Positions 58,801-61,174 of a stretch of 64,000 nt of DNA are shown piece by piece (within the stretch, counting starts at the first letter, position 1; every line of letters begins with the position of its first letter). The translations under genes and the position numbers were made by a program. Under the pieces are notes generated by a model, which was not told the DNA's origin, ran no database searches, and was given only the letters and a program-made list of their open reading frames with translations. Source of the stretch: Charina bottae (taxonomy: Eukaryota; Chordata; Lepidosauria; Squamata; Charinaidae); assembly GCA_023362775.1 (NCBI GenBank), contig JALMGJ010000003.1:82469355-82533354 (forward strand), in the 5' to 3' direction.

Positions 58801-61174
58801 AAATTAACAATAAAAACAGTACGATGAAACTTTGGGAAAGGTGGATTTATTGTAACAATGTATTAAAAGGTTCTTCACACCTCCCCAAGGGAGATACAGG
58901 CAGTCCTCGCTTAACTCTTATAATTGAGACTGGGAACTCGGTCGCTAAGCGACGCAGTTGTAAAGCACAATGTCACATGATTGCGCCAACTTATAAGGCA
59001 CTTGTGGCAGACCCAGTTGCTGTTATTAAGTGAATTCCGTGGTCACGTGATCACCATTTGTGACCTCCCGCCGGCTTCTCCGTTAACTTTGCTTGTTGGA
59101 AGTCGGCAGTGAAGGTTGCAAATGGTGATCACATGACTGCAGGATGCTGCAACCATCGTATTGCAAGCCGGTTGCCAAGCGCCCAAATTGTGATCCATGT
59201 GACCGTGGGGACACTGACGGCCAGAACTTCAAGGACCCATCGTAAGTGTCCCCCCCATTCAGCACCATCATAACTACTACTAACAGTCGCTGAATGAGTG
59301 GTTGTTCAACAAGGACCACTCACATTTGGTCACACATTCACAGTGGATCACACCACTTTACCCATCACATTTTGGGAAAGCCTGATCTAATGAAAGGAAA
59401 AAGCTCCCTTCTAGCCCATTTACCACTCTGGAGTTCAGTAATTTCTGTATCTTAGCTGGGATTCTTTTATGTCTCTGCGCCTCAGGTGGGCTCTGTAGAG
59501 GAATTCCAGGGCCAGGAGCGGCGTGTGGTGCTCATTTCAACAGTACGCAGCAGCAGCAATTACTACGGAATAGATGAAGAGTTCAACCTTGGTTTCCTCA
59601 ATAATCCCAAGGTACTGACCGATATATGACATGCTATAATCTTTAGCAGATCCAGGGCTGATTCTCTTTTTTATGGGACCAAAATGGTCCAGATGCATGA
59701 CCTCCCAAATGGCTCTTCCTTTCCAGGGGCTATTAGAGAAGCTGTAACAAAATGTAATTTATTTGTTCGTGTGTTGTGCGAACCCAGCCTTGTTAAGTAA
59801 ACTTGTTTACAGTTTAACATGTGTGGCCAAGCCATTTATGGTTTATTTAAGAAACCTTGGATAAACAAACCATAGGTTAGTGTATAGCGTGTACATTTCG
59901 TCCATCGTGTACATTTCGTCCATCTCCATGTCATTTTTCTATAGCCCCAGTTTGGCCTGGAAGTATAGGAGGAATTCCAGGAAAGGATTAATAACATTCT
60001 CTTCTCTGGGCTGATACCCCAGAGCCAGTTATATAAGCCCTGGTAAGACTGTTGTAAATGTAGCTCTTTTAGAGCATGACTGTGTATGCCAGAGCTTTCC
60101 AAACTTTTCATGTTGGTGACACACTTTTTAGACATGCATCATTTTGCGACACACACAGCAGGGCATCATTTCGCGACACACTCTTACAGCAGGGCACAAG
60201 GCAGGCACTAGGACCTGCATGGAATCCTGGCAGGGGAGGTTTGGAGGCAGCCAGGCACAAAGCAGGCACTAGGACCTGCGCGGAATCCTGTCAGGGCTTG
60301 GAGGTAGCAGCAGCCAACGCAACACTAACTTGTAACGACACACAGTTTGGAAAGCTCTGGTGTATGCTCTACGCAGGAATTTCACCAGTTGACATGTTTT
60401 ACAGCTTTCTTTAAACAGCTTTATTGTGCAAGCAAAGTTTGATTTATGTTATCAAAGCATTTTAAAATGAAGACTAATATAGCCTGAAGCTTGCATTACA
60501 CTGCATAGTAGGAGTTTCCTGGCTCTTCTGTACCACCAGGTGGAGATCCTTAGTTAAGTTCTAGTCTTCCTTCTCTCTGCCTTCTATATTATATAGTGAG
60601 GGTGCGGGGGTTATGTTGTTTTTTTGGTGCCTTTGAGTCAGTCTTGACTCATGGGAACTACATGGATAAGTCCCTGCAGTTTTCTTGGCAACATTTTCAG
60701 AAGTGGCTTGCCATTGCCTTCTTCCCAGGTCTGAGAGTGAGTGATTGGCCCAAGGTCACCCAGCTGGCTTTGTGCCGAAGGCAGGACTAGAACTTTGGTT
60801 TCCCCATTCTTAGTCCAGCTTCTTATCCACTAGACCAAGGATATGCAAAACTCACCAATTTGGGAATGGAATCCCTATTTATAGTGCTTTTGTGCCAGAT
60901 AAAGGCTGAATATGAAGAAAATTCAGTTATGAGATGGAAGTTAAGGAAACTTACTTTTCATCTCTAAGTATCAGTTATGAAGTCTGTATCTCATACTTGA
61001 ATGTGGGGATATGTAGAATTCTTTCCCAGTGAGCTAAGTTGTTAACTTTTTCTCTCTTTGTATCACTTCTCCTTTTCATTTTCAGCGCCTGAATGTGTCC
61101 ATTACAAGAGCTAAGGCGCTCTTGATTATTGTAGGCAATCCAATTACGCTAAGCAAGGATCCATACTGGAATGA
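10756..61174 (+). CDS. MOV10: MOV10 RNA helicase gene, 20 coding exons, 3' end outside window
   Basis: MOV10 is a cytoplasmic 5'-3' SF1B RNA helicase of the UPF1-like group; in mammals it associates with Argonaute and UPF1, promotes mRNA decay and restricts retroviruses and LINE elements. Twenty exons were placed by translation and GT-AG sites; phases agree at every junction and sum to 2777 nt (925 codons plus 2 nt). Residues 1 to about 480 are the MOV10-specific N-terminal region. The helicase core follows: Walker A GPPGTGKT (516-523, K522), motif II DESG (638-641), GDPQQLGP (674-681), LLRNYRSH (723-730), ISPYRKQ near the end of exon 17, EEFQGQER (859-866) and NVSITRAKAL (899-908). Mammalian MOV10 is about 1000 residues, so the C-terminal tail is beyond the window. 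The family is distinguished from MOV10L1 by overall similarity across the N-terminal exons. No frameshift or stop was seen. Exon boundaries are by eye and unconfirmed by RNA. Confidence 0.93.
10890..12302 (+). other. MOV10 intron 1, 5' part
   Basis: The first ~220 bp are still CpG-rich; the rest is AT-rich intron. No repeat or second gene recognised. Confidence 0.6.
12303..12540 (+). repeat. tRNA-derived SINE
   Basis: tRNA-like head (gccagttggctgtagtgggtaag, later gagttctaatcctggt as a degenerate B box), a 'gggtgaccttgggccagtc' body and the 'aaaactgcagggac...gactcaaagacaccaa' tail shared with copies at 15930 and 60617. Followed by a T-run. Confidence 0.75.
13097..13330 (+). mobile_element. 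hAT (Buster-type) element, GC-rich subfamily
   Basis: Ends CAGAGCTTTCCAAACT and ACTTTGGAAAGCCCTG; perfect 8-bp duplication CTCTAAAG (13089-13096, 13331-13338). Interior is GTGCACG/CCCCGCACAC-rich. Confidence 0.92.
13339..14299 (+). other. Intron 1, no feature recognised
   Basis: AT-rich intronic sequence without recognisable repeats or coding potential. Confidence 0.5.
14309..14427 (+). repeat. Sauria SINE 3' part
   Basis: 'ctcacagggtggtggttgtggggaaaattggaggaggaaggagtattaggta' followed by 'ttataaaaataat...(AAAT)n' is the diagnostic 3' half of Sauria SINEs, a squamate family. The tRNA head is missing. Confidence 0.75.
15240..15560 (-). repeat. Possible solo LTR, minus strand
   Basis: Read on the minus strand there is AATAAA followed by a 'cttttacaccaagtctcagtgtgttccttcactcg' R-U5-like stretch. 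Borders and target duplication were not found; tentative. Confidence 0.3.
15561..15925 (+). repeat. Possible solo LTR, plus strand
   Basis: A TATA box (ctatataaag, about 15760-15769), an AATAAA signal near 15837 and a U5-like stretch (cttttacctctgctcaagcaactgcctgtg) are in LTR order. Left border is not resolved. Confidence 0.4.
15930..16195 (+). repeat. tRNA-derived SINE, degraded
   Basis: Same family as the copy at 12303: head 'tttgctgtagtagttaaggtgctgg' and tail 'aaaaactgcagggac...gactgaaggcacc', strongly diverged. Confidence 0.6.
16332..16496 (+). mobile_element. hAT (Buster-type) element, GC-rich hairpin form
   Basis: Ends CATAGCTTTCCAAACT and ACTTTGGAAAGCACTG; perfect 8-bp duplication GTCTAGCC (16324-16331, 16497-16504). 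The interior is almost one hairpin: the segment from 'aaacccggaagtgctgatgg' pairs with 'ccatcagtacttccgggttt'. Confidence 0.92.
16505..17931 (+). other. Intron 1, no feature recognised
   Basis: AT-rich, several homopolymer T/A runs; no repeat family or coding potential recognised. Confidence 0.5.
17932..18174 (+). mobile_element. hAT (Buster-type) element, AT-richer subfamily
   Basis: Ends CAGAGCTTTCCAAACT...GTTTGGAAAGCTCTG; perfect 8-bp duplication ATCTAAAA (17924-17931, 18175-18182). The interior shows tandem doubling of 'catcatttcgcgacacactc' and of the 'caaggcaggcactaggacctg' unit. Confidence 0.92.
18548..18615 (-). repeat. CR1/L2-group LINE tail fragment
   Basis: (TTTA)n-like stretch then 'ctatcaccgcccatctcccccggagggactct', the reversed LINE terminus. 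Confidence 0.65.
18856..20385 (-). pseudogene. RTE-BovB LINE, internally deleted
   Basis: Minus-strand BovB. The left part matches the C-terminal end of ORF2 (KSRTRLND, RRSNQSI, LKYFGHLMRREDSLEK); the right part matches the endonuclease domain (GWNAKVGS, NQIDYVLCSQRWRSS, SDHELIIAKF). Between them, from the YADD region to the end of the endonuclease, about 1.4 kb of ORF is missing and replaced by a hAT fragment. Confidence 0.85.
19667..19864 (-). mobile_element. hAT (Buster-type) fragment inside BovB
   Basis: The right end 'gtcaccaacatgaaaagtttggaaagctctg' is the reversed left terminus of the AT-richer subfamily; the opposite terminus is missing. The left junction sits at a shared CTGCCAG between BovB and hAT sequence. 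Confidence 0.8.
20640..21185 (-). pseudogene. Penelope-like element 3' part
   Basis: On the minus strand the frame around 21060-20870 reads 'HSFEDINVHILDREDRWFER' then 'GVKESIYANLENPS', the tail of the GIY-YIG endonuclease domain of Penelope-like elements. The left 100 bp (gtagcttgaatcatgtcaac...) is the element's 3' end and recurs at 38562. It contains a perfect inverted repeat at 21060-21082/21104-21126. Confidence 0.65.
21867..22203 (+). repeat. tRNA-derived SINE with target duplication
   Basis: RNA polymerase III promoter-like head (A box ggctcagcgggtaag, B box ggtttgaatcc), a CpG-containing body and end 'ggaacctttacctttact'. Flanked by the 12-bp direct repeat TACCATCTCTTA (21855-21866, 22204-22215). 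Same family as 44690. Confidence 0.88.
22216..22734 (+). other. Intron 1, no feature recognised
   Basis: Unassigned intronic sequence with one A-run near 22395. Confidence 0.5.
23430..23878 (-). repeat. RTE-BovB 3' fragment nested in L1
   Basis: Reversed BovB 3' end starting 'ttgttgtttattcgttcagtcg', then KSRKRLNE, LKYFGHIIRRQDTL and RRSNQSI on the minus strand. 5'-truncated. Confidence 0.88.
25431..25716 (+). repeat. CR1/L2-group LINE 3' end nested in L1
   Basis: Begins 'ctcccagccttcagaaagagcttaaagacctgg', equivalent to the last codons of the RT ORF, and ends 'ccgcccagagttcccttgcggggagatgg' with (AAAT)n. Confidence 0.85.
25736..26282 (+). repeat. Solo LTR nested in L1
   Basis: A 547-bp segment TGAGGGCCCG...TTGGCCAACA flanked by the 4-bp direct repeat AACA (25732-25735, 26283-26286); the L1 sequence resumes exactly (…ccaaca|cgtttctaatg…). 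TATA box tataaaag at 26123-26130 and AATAAA at 26199-26204. No internal retroviral sequence, so it is a recombined solo LTR. It is not related to the LTR at 9567 by eye. Confidence 0.8.
27958..29150 (+). pseudogene. CR1/L2-group LINE, 3' half with long RT ORF
   Basis: A 326-codon frame (28032-29012) covers the RT C-terminal half (PQYADDTQLYISIPGE, RNLGVLLDSRLLLEEQ, LHWVPVCFRVQFKVLV). The frame upstream (GVPQGSVLSPL near 28035-28065) is shifted by one base, so the copy is dead. Ends with a diverged terminus and (AAAT)n near 29135. 5'-truncated. Confidence 0.88.
29334..29376 (+). repeat. (TTG)n(TTA)n microsatellite
   Basis: About 43 bp of TTG units followed by TTA units. Confidence 0.95.
29475..29671 (+). 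mobile_element. hAT element of a second family
   Basis: Ends 'cgggtctccaacctgtgggc' and 'caaaaaggttggggaccgctg' are imperfect terminal inverted repeats; perfect 8-bp duplication GTGTATAT (29467-29474, 29672-29679), again with central TA. 197 bp, non-autonomous. Confidence 0.82.
29945..30041 (+). CDS. MOV10: MOV10 exon 2
   Basis: Follows a 19-kb intron 1. Acceptor gacag|aga and donor cag|gtaaga. It encodes RDNIKRPNFSNVLYVLVMTN and the next 13 residues, matching the conserved 'FSxVLYxxxxxNxA' stretch of MOV10. 97 nt; enters in phase 2 and leaves in phase 0. Confidence 0.85.
30681..30811 (+). CDS. MOV10: MOV10 exon 3
   Basis: Acceptor ctatag|gtg, donor gccag|gtatgt. 131 nt, leaving in phase 2. 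It codes for a hydrophilic, charged segment (VKKKLKLIDQYRK, then KNDAGAGDHSTQDKSKFTDP), a poorly conserved N-terminal region. A hAT insertion lies 69 bp after the donor. Confidence 0.82.
30881..31149 (+). mobile_element. hAT (Buster-type) element, GC-rich hairpin form, intron 3
   Basis: Ends CAGGGCTTTCCAAAGT and GTTTGGAAAGCTCTG; perfect 8-bp duplication TTCTATGT (30873-30880, 31150-31157). Interior is a series of palindromes built from 'aaacccggaagcgctg' and 'gttggtgtgtcgccgcggg'. Lies 69 bp past the exon 3 donor. Confidence 0.93.
31158..32563 (+). other. Intron 3, no feature recognised
   Basis: Unassigned intronic sequence; a 105-codon frame at 31469-31786 has no recognisable homology or splice context. 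Confidence 0.5.
32572..32820 (+). mobile_element. hAT (Buster-type) element, GC-rich hairpin form, intron 3
   Basis: Ends CAGGGCTTTCCAAAGT and GTTTGGAAAGCTCTG; perfect 8-bp duplication CCCTAAGG (32564-32571, 32821-32828). Closely related to the copy at 30881 but lacks one hairpin module (the 'gatgatgatcagcg' loop). Its right duplication is also the foot of a host hairpin (32822-32862). Confidence 0.93.
32829..34010 (+). other. Intron 3, no feature recognised
   Basis: Begins with the 13-bp-arm hairpin; otherwise ordinary AT-rich intron. Confidence 0.5.
34012..34128 (+). mobile_element. Short hAT-like MITE, degraded
   Basis: 'gccctccaaatctgttgggctctaactcccagga' is a type of short palindromic DNA element common in vertebrate genomes (compare 44483). 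Ends are eroded; no clear target duplication. Confidence 0.35.
34225..34850 (-). pseudogene. Penelope-like element, C-terminal coding part
   Basis: A 178-codon minus-strand frame (34305-34841) reads FNWETVSILDQAKSKNAREF, LEAWHSDKAAINRHIEVN: the segment after the GIY-YIG core in a second Penelope-like lineage. The 3' end 'gatgttgcctagcctggcaatgaaatgtctgc' follows leftwards. 5'-truncated. Confidence 0.6.
34860..35900 (+). other. Intron 3, no feature recognised
   Basis: AT-rich intronic sequence without a recognised repeat. Confidence 0.5.
35905..36185 (-). repeat. CR1/L2-group LINE 3' end
   Basis: (TTTA)n, then 'ctgttaccgcccatctcccccaaaagggggactctgggcgg' and on to 'cagattcttccggaaggtcggga', the reversed end of the RT ORF. 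Confidence 0.85.
36370..36596 (+). CDS. MOV10: MOV10 exon 4
   Basis: Acceptor gttccag|atc, donor accag|gtaatg; 227 nt, leaving in phase 1. It includes GRIRFDISPKQRLTIEIEVV and TPNKRYEFDF, a beta-rich stretch corresponding to the MOV10 N-terminal part with 'V.LTLRLRN..' in mammals. Open through its whole length. Confidence 0.88.
36756..36929 (-). mobile_element. hAT (Buster-type) element, AT-richer subfamily, intron 4
   Basis: Ends CAGAACTTTCCAAACT and AGTTTGGAAAGCTCTG; perfect 8-bp duplication CTCTAAAA (36748-36755, 36930-36937). Reversed relative to the copies at 7275 and 17932. 160 bp after the exon 4 donor. Confidence 0.92.
36938..38259 (+). other. Intron 4, no feature recognised
   Basis: AT-rich intron without recognised repeats. 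Confidence 0.5.
38260..38500 (+). CDS. MOV10: MOV10 exon 5
   Basis: Acceptor ctttag|ggt, donor gacag|gtacgt; 241 nt, phase 1 in and 2 out. Contains YPISITCRVPGYGFFSVTMK and FSIGRFVQADASTKLAKHLG, aligning with the 'GYFPATVLWE...FYIARFLAAVAHSPLAAQL' region of mammalian MOV10. A 112-bp Penelope-like insertion begins 61 bp after the donor. Confidence 0.9.
38562..38673 (-). mobile_element. Penelope-like element, 112-bp 3'-end insertion
   Basis: Nearly identical over about 100 bp to 20640-20740 (gtagcttgaatcatgtcaac ... aagggaatcc). Flanked by a perfect 12-bp direct repeat TTTCTTGGACAT (38550-38561, 38674-38685), so it is a complete but extremely 5'-truncated insertion. In intron 5, 61 bp past the exon. 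Confidence 0.82.
38686..39867 (+). other. Intron 5 remainder, no feature recognised
   Basis: A 96-codon frame at 38961-39251 has no recognisable family and no splice support; treated as non-coding. Confidence 0.45.
39868..39990 (+). CDS. MOV10: MOV10 exon 6
   Basis: Acceptor tttcag|cac, donor ctaca|gtaagt; 123 nt, phase 2 in and out. Encodes LERKPLDEYKYPKDLKDLIP plus an acidic loop (NEDDGTSDK), matching the 'GYDLELSMALGTYYPPPRLRQLLP' part of MOV10. Confidence 0.87.
39991..41740 (+). other. Intron 6, first part, no feature recognised
   Basis: Contains a C-run near 40361-40372; no repeat family recognised. Confidence 0.5.
41741..41870 (+). repeat. CR1/L2-group LINE tail, diverged
   Basis: 'caactgtccagagtcattgagagtcaggtggtgtacaaatttaataaataaata' is a worn version of the LINE terminus. 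Confidence 0.55.
42230..42392 (+). CDS. MOV10: MOV10 exon 7
   Basis: Acceptor aaacag|gag, donor ctgaag|gtcagt; 163 nt ending in phase 0. Encodes KFCLLLHLEEIQMEVDIHRY, one of the most conserved MOV10 signatures, before the RecA1 domain. Confidence 0.93.
42600..42790 (+). repeat. (ATATT)n minisatellite and AT-rich flank
   Basis: A perfect TATAT/TATTA pentamer run spans about 42667-42727 within AT-only sequence, in intron 7. Confidence 0.95.
42932..42990 (+). repeat. (GT)n-(GC)-(AC)n dinucleotide palindrome
   Basis: tgtgtgtgtgtgtgcgcacgcacgcgcgcacacacacatacacac: alternating purine-pyrimidine on both sides of a self-complementary centre, able to form Z-DNA or a hairpin. Confidence 0.9.
42991..44035 (+). 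other. Intron 7, remainder
   Basis: No feature recognised apart from a short (CA)n near 43851-43865. Confidence 0.5.
44036..44190 (+). CDS. MOV10: MOV10 exon 8
   Basis: Acceptor ttccag|gtg, donor gaaaa|gtgagt; 155 nt leaving in phase 2. Encodes VPGVAENRPSVLKGDHLFVS and YKGYVHAVELEQVKLGFSEK, the beta-barrel (UPF1-like 1B) insert region of this helicase group. Confidence 0.92.
44483..44579 (+). mobile_element. Short hAT-like MITE
   Basis: CAGCCTCCTTCAACTTGG...TTGGAGGAAGGCTG: terminal inverted repeats of about 10-12 bp over 97 bp. The target duplication is not clear. Confidence 0.5.
44690..45017 (+). repeat. tRNA-derived SINE with target duplication, intron 8
   Basis: Same family as 21867, with better-kept A box (ggctcagcggttaagac) and B box (ggttcgagacc). 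Flanked by the perfect 12-bp repeat TTATTTTGAAAG (44678-44689, 45018-45029). Confidence 0.9.
45259..45435 (+). CDS. MOV10: MOV10 exon 9
   Basis: Acceptor tttctag|act, donor ctctg|gtgagt; 177 nt, phase 2 in and out. Encodes FVDNMKFDVTFTFSRLPLRI followed by QHRAA and LLFPSFSHEKSLLSANQKL, matching 'FVDGLTFKVNFTFNRQPLRVQHRAL' of MOV10. Confidence 0.92.
45843..47455 (-). mobile_element. Internally deleted L1 (HAL1-like), intron 9
   Basis: Minus-strand element: 3' end tttattaagtttc at the left and a GC-rich 5'UTR-like end at the right (47150-47455), with only a small coding remnant between (67 codons, 46522-46725, acidic/coiled, plausibly from ORF1) and no endonuclease or RT. Flanked by the 12-bp repeat CTGTCTTTTTCC (45831-45842, 47456-47467). 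Shares its 5' region with 61333. Confidence 0.65.
47468..47922 (+). other. Intron 9, unassigned segment
   Basis: No feature recognised. Confidence 0.5.
47923..49033 (+). mobile_element. Foldback DNA transposon with TA flanks (Tc1/mariner-like?)
   Basis: Ends CAGGTAGTCCTCGCTTAAC and (reversed) GGACTACCTG are inverted and bordered by TA on both sides (47921-47922, 49034-49035). The middle (about 48405-48728) is a long imperfect hairpin. It contains a Sauria SINE (48105-48365). Related ends occur at 58894 and 63882. Superfamily placement is tentative. Confidence 0.6.
48105..48365 (-). repeat. Sauria SINE, near full length
   Basis: Reversed order: (TTTA)n tail, 'tttttataaataacgcaaggcggcgaac', 'cctcctcctattttccccacaacagcaaccctgtgaggtgag', the 'ggcccaaggtcacccagcc' body and the tRNA-like head (ccttaaccactagaccaaactg). 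This family is a squamate marker. Confidence 0.85.
49118..49265 (+). CDS. MOV10: MOV10 exon 10, Walker A
   Basis: Acceptor ctccag|tct, donor acag|gtgaat; 148 nt ending in phase 0. Carries the NNDEQKKAV Q-motif-like stretch and the ATP-binding loop GPPGTGKT (residues 516-523), whose lysine 522 corresponds to K530 of human MOV10. Confidence 0.96.
49491..49652 (+). CDS. MOV10: MOV10 exon 11, motif Ia
   Basis: Acceptor actcag|gtg, donor attaag|gtggat; 162 nt, exactly 54 codons. Encodes VLACAPSNSASDLLCEHLMK, the RNA-contacting motif Ia of SF1B helicases, and RDYRAVPEKIK. Confidence 0.95.
49835..49938 (+). CDS. MOV10: MOV10 exon 12
   Basis: Acceptor ttctag|cct, donor ggaag|gtaggc; 104 nt leaving in phase 2. 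Encodes CNWDNTENCPIFPSKKKLQS then YQVIITTLVTAGR, the segment before the DEAG box. Confidence 0.93.
49939..50808 (+). other. Intron 12, unassigned segment
   Basis: Nothing certain; 50262-50340 ('ctccagatgtacaaacc...gccaacatctggag') may be a worn short MITE. Confidence 0.4.
50809..50906 (+). mobile_element. 98-bp hAT-like MITE
   Basis: CAGTGTTTCTCAACCTCAG at one end and CTGAGGTTGAGGAACACTG at the other; 8-bp duplications CTCTAGAG / CTCTGGAG (one mismatch). A third short family. Confidence 0.8.
50955..51002 (+). repeat. CR1/L2-group LINE tail remnant
   Basis: 'gccgcctggaagagatgtggtatataaatttaataaaataaat' is a worn LINE terminus. Confidence 0.5.
51129..51378 (-). mobile_element. hAT (Buster-type) element, GC-rich hairpin form, intron 12
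   Basis: Ends CAGAGCTTTCCAAACT and GTGCGGAAAGCCCTG; perfect 8-bp duplication TTCTAGGT (51121-51128, 51379-51386). Reversed relative to 30881 and 32572, same hairpin modules. Confidence 0.93.
51587..51684 (+). CDS. MOV10: MOV10 exon 13, motif II (DESG)
   Basis: Acceptor attag|att, donor ttcag|gtgagg; 98 nt. Encodes LVSADFPQGHFSHVFIDESG then HAVEPECLIAIS. Motif II reads DESG (residues 638-641) where mammalian MOV10 has DEAG; the catalytic Asp-Glu pair is kept. The following intron houses the intact BovB. Confidence 0.95.
51685..52204 (+). other. Intron 13 before the BovB
   Basis: No feature recognised. Confidence 0.5.
52216..55438 (+). mobile_element. Full-length RTE-BovB LINE, intact, intron 13
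   Basis: About 3.2 kb, the usual BovB length, beginning 'ctccagcaaaggagatcgtt' and ending 'gaacgaataaacaacaaaa'. Perfect 11-bp target duplication AACTTTTTATA (52205-52215, 55439-55449). Short 5'UTR, one ORF, AATAAA at 55425-55430. Inserted in the sense direction of MOV10. Confidence 0.95.
52397..55429 (+). CDS. BovB ORF2: endonuclease-reverse transcriptase, 1010 aa
   Basis: An uninterrupted 1010-codon frame. Residues about 70-320 are an APE-type endonuclease: TIGTWNVRSM start, SELKWTG (catalytic Glu), GDWNAKVGS (Asp/Asn) and SSDHELL (Asp-His near the domain end). Residues about 540-820 are the reverse transcriptase: NNKAAGDDGIPAELFK, YSKAFDCVDH (first catalytic Asp), GVRQGCILSPYLFNLY and NLRYADDTTLMAE (catalytic Asp pair). 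A C-terminal part follows (GCESWTIRKAERRKIDAFEL, WCWRKILRVPWTARRSNQS, KRKRGRPRARWMDG). Such elements move by target-primed reverse transcription. The first ATG of the frame is used; a few codons of ambiguity are possible. All key residues appear present. Confidence 0.95.
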   Translation: MDQYNQRYVGIPSEDGTPRSEDGQNATGEEQRIRSTSPRCDDAASSKPKGRLAADGAGGERRIRCSKDQHTIGTWNVRSMSQGKLDVVIGEMSRLNIDILGVSELKWTGMGHFTSDDHQIYYCGQEDHRRNGVAFIINNKVAKAVLGYNPKNDRMISIRIQGKPFNITVIQIYAPTTDAEEAEVDQFYEDLQHLLDNTPKRDVIFITGDWNAKVGSQTTPGITGKHGLGEQNEAGHRLIEFCQDNSLCITNTLFQQPKRRLYTWTSPDGRHRNQIDYILCSQRWRTSIQSVKTRPGADCSSDHELLIAKFRIRLKRIGKTHRSVRYELTNIPKEYAVEVKNRFKGLDLVDRVPEELWTEVRNIVQEAATKNVPKKKKTKKARWLSAETLEVAQERRKAKGNSDRGRYAQLNAKFQRLARRDKELFLNKQCAEVEEDNRIGRTRDLFQKIRNIGGKFQAKMGMIKNKDGKDLTEAEEIKKRWQEYTEDLYRKDNNIGDSFDGVVSELEPDILKSEVEWALRSIANNKAAGDDGIPAELFKILQDDAVKVMHAICQQIWKTQEWPSDWKKSTYIPIPKKGSTKECSNYRTVALISHASKVMLKILQGRLQQFMERELPDVQAGFRKGRGTRDQIANIRWIMEKAREFQKNIYFCFIDYSKAFDCVDHNKLWQVLGGMGIPSHLVCLLRNLYNDQVATVRTEHGTTDWFKIGKGVRQGCILSPYLFNLYAEHIMRHAGLEESKAGVKIAGRNINNLRYADDTTLMAESEEELRSLMTKVKEESAKAGLQLNLKKTKIMATSLIDDWQIEGEKVEAVTDFVFLGAKITADADCSQEIRRRLLLGRRAMANLDKIVKSRDITLTTKVRIVKAMVFPVVTYGCESWTIRKAERRKIDAFELWCWRKILRVPWTARRSNQSILQEIKPDCSLEGMILKAKLKYFGHIMRRQDTLEKKLMLGKVEGKRKRGRPRARWMDGILEVTDSTIGELGMVTADRKLWRGLVHEVTKSRKRLNE
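55615..55734 (+). CDS. MOV10: MOV10 exon 14, motif III
   Basis: Acceptor ttttag|gta, donor cttag|gtaagt; 120 nt, phase 1 in and out. Encodes GGQLVLAGDPQQLGPILRSP, motif III of the UPF1-like helicases, and AVKYGLG. It lies 177 bp after the end of a full-length BovB. Confidence 0.95.
55735..56278 (+). other. Intron 14
   Basis: No feature recognised. Confidence 0.6.
56279..56381 (+). CDS. MOV10: MOV10 exon 15
   Basis: Acceptor ttgtag|ggc, donor tacag|gtatgc; 103 nt. Encodes LSLLERLMRDNSLYQKMNGK and NFVTMLLRNYR, the start of RecA2 and the first part of the conserved LLRNYRSH. Confidence 0.94.
56382..57318 (+). other. Intron 15
   Basis: No feature recognised. Confidence 0.6.
57319..57436 (+). 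CDS. MOV10: MOV10 exon 16
   Basis: Acceptor cccag|gtc, donor ctcag|gtgagg; 118 nt ending in phase 0. Completes NYRSH and continues AAILEFPSEKFYDKKLQVCA then DRLITHSYCDWKELVAQ, matching the 'HPTILDIPNQLYYEGELQACAD' block. Confidence 0.93.
57532..57726 (+). CDS. MOV10: MOV10 exon 17
   Basis: Acceptor tgcag|gga, donor agcag|gtgagt; 195 nt, 65 codons. Encodes GFPIIFHEVCGEDQREGKSP, then SFFNTAEISVLIDYLKKLL and IGIISPYRKQ (motif IV region). Confidence 0.95.
57727..58411 (+). other. Intron 17
   Basis: No feature recognised. Confidence 0.6.
58412..58477 (+). CDS. MOV10: MOV10 exon 18
   Basis: Acceptor cttag|gta, donor taaag|gtgaga; 66 nt, 22 codons: VEKIRQAINMELKSLMNIND then LK. It is short but in phase on both sides and matches 'VEKIRYCITKLDRELRGLDDIKDLK'. 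Confidence 0.9.
58713..59384 (+). mobile_element. hAT element with a nested second transposon, intron 18
   Basis: Ends TAGGGTTTCCTAAACCTTTT and TTTTGGGAAAGCCTG; perfect 8-bp duplication ATCTAATG (58705-58712, 59385-59392), central TA. Real hAT sequence is about 58713-58893 and 59322-59384; the middle is a different element. Confidence 0.82.
58894..59321 (+). mobile_element. DNA transposon of the 'CAGGTAGTCCTCGCTTAAC' family, nested
   Basis: Left end 'tacaggcagtcctcgcttaac' is inside the hAT element; the right end 'gttgttcaacaaggacc' is worn. Interior holds GGTCACGTGATCACC-like palindromes. Related to 47923 and 63882. Confidence 0.6.
59486..59611 (+). CDS. MOV10: MOV10 exon 19, motif V
   Basis: Acceptor ctcag|gtg, donor ccaag|gtactg; 126 nt, 42 codons. 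Encodes VGSVEEFQGQERRVVLISTV, the Q-G-Q-E-R motif V that couples ATP hydrolysis to RNA binding, and FNLGFLNNPK. Confidence 0.96.
59612..60081 (+). other. Intron 19, first part
   Basis: No feature recognised except a short tandem repeat (cgtgtacatttcgtccat, two units, 59888-59922). Confidence 0.55.
60090..60359 (+). mobile_element. hAT (Buster-type) element, AT-richer subfamily, intron 19
   Basis: Ends CAGAGCTTTCCAAACT...GTTTGGAAAGCTCTG; perfect 8-bp duplication GTGTATGC (60082-60089, 60360-60367). The 'ggcaggcactaggacctgc' module is present twice. Confidence 0.92.
60617..60838 (-). repeat. tRNA-derived SINE
   Basis: Reversed copy of the 12303 family: 'ggtgcctttgagtcagtcttgac', 'agtccctgcagttttcttggc', 'ggcccaaggtcacccagctggc' and a tRNA-like head ending 'tatccactagacca'. 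Confidence 0.8.
61086..61174 (+). CDS. MOV10: MOV10 exon 20, motif VI (last exon in window)
   Basis: Acceptor ttcag|cgc, donor aatga|gtaagt; 89 nt leaving in phase 2. Encodes RLNVSITRAKALLIIVGNPI, motif VI with the arginine finger, then TLSKDPYWN. No continuation exon (the C-terminal 'CKENGGYTGCP'-type segment) was found up to 64000, so the intron runs off the window. Confidence 0.95.
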
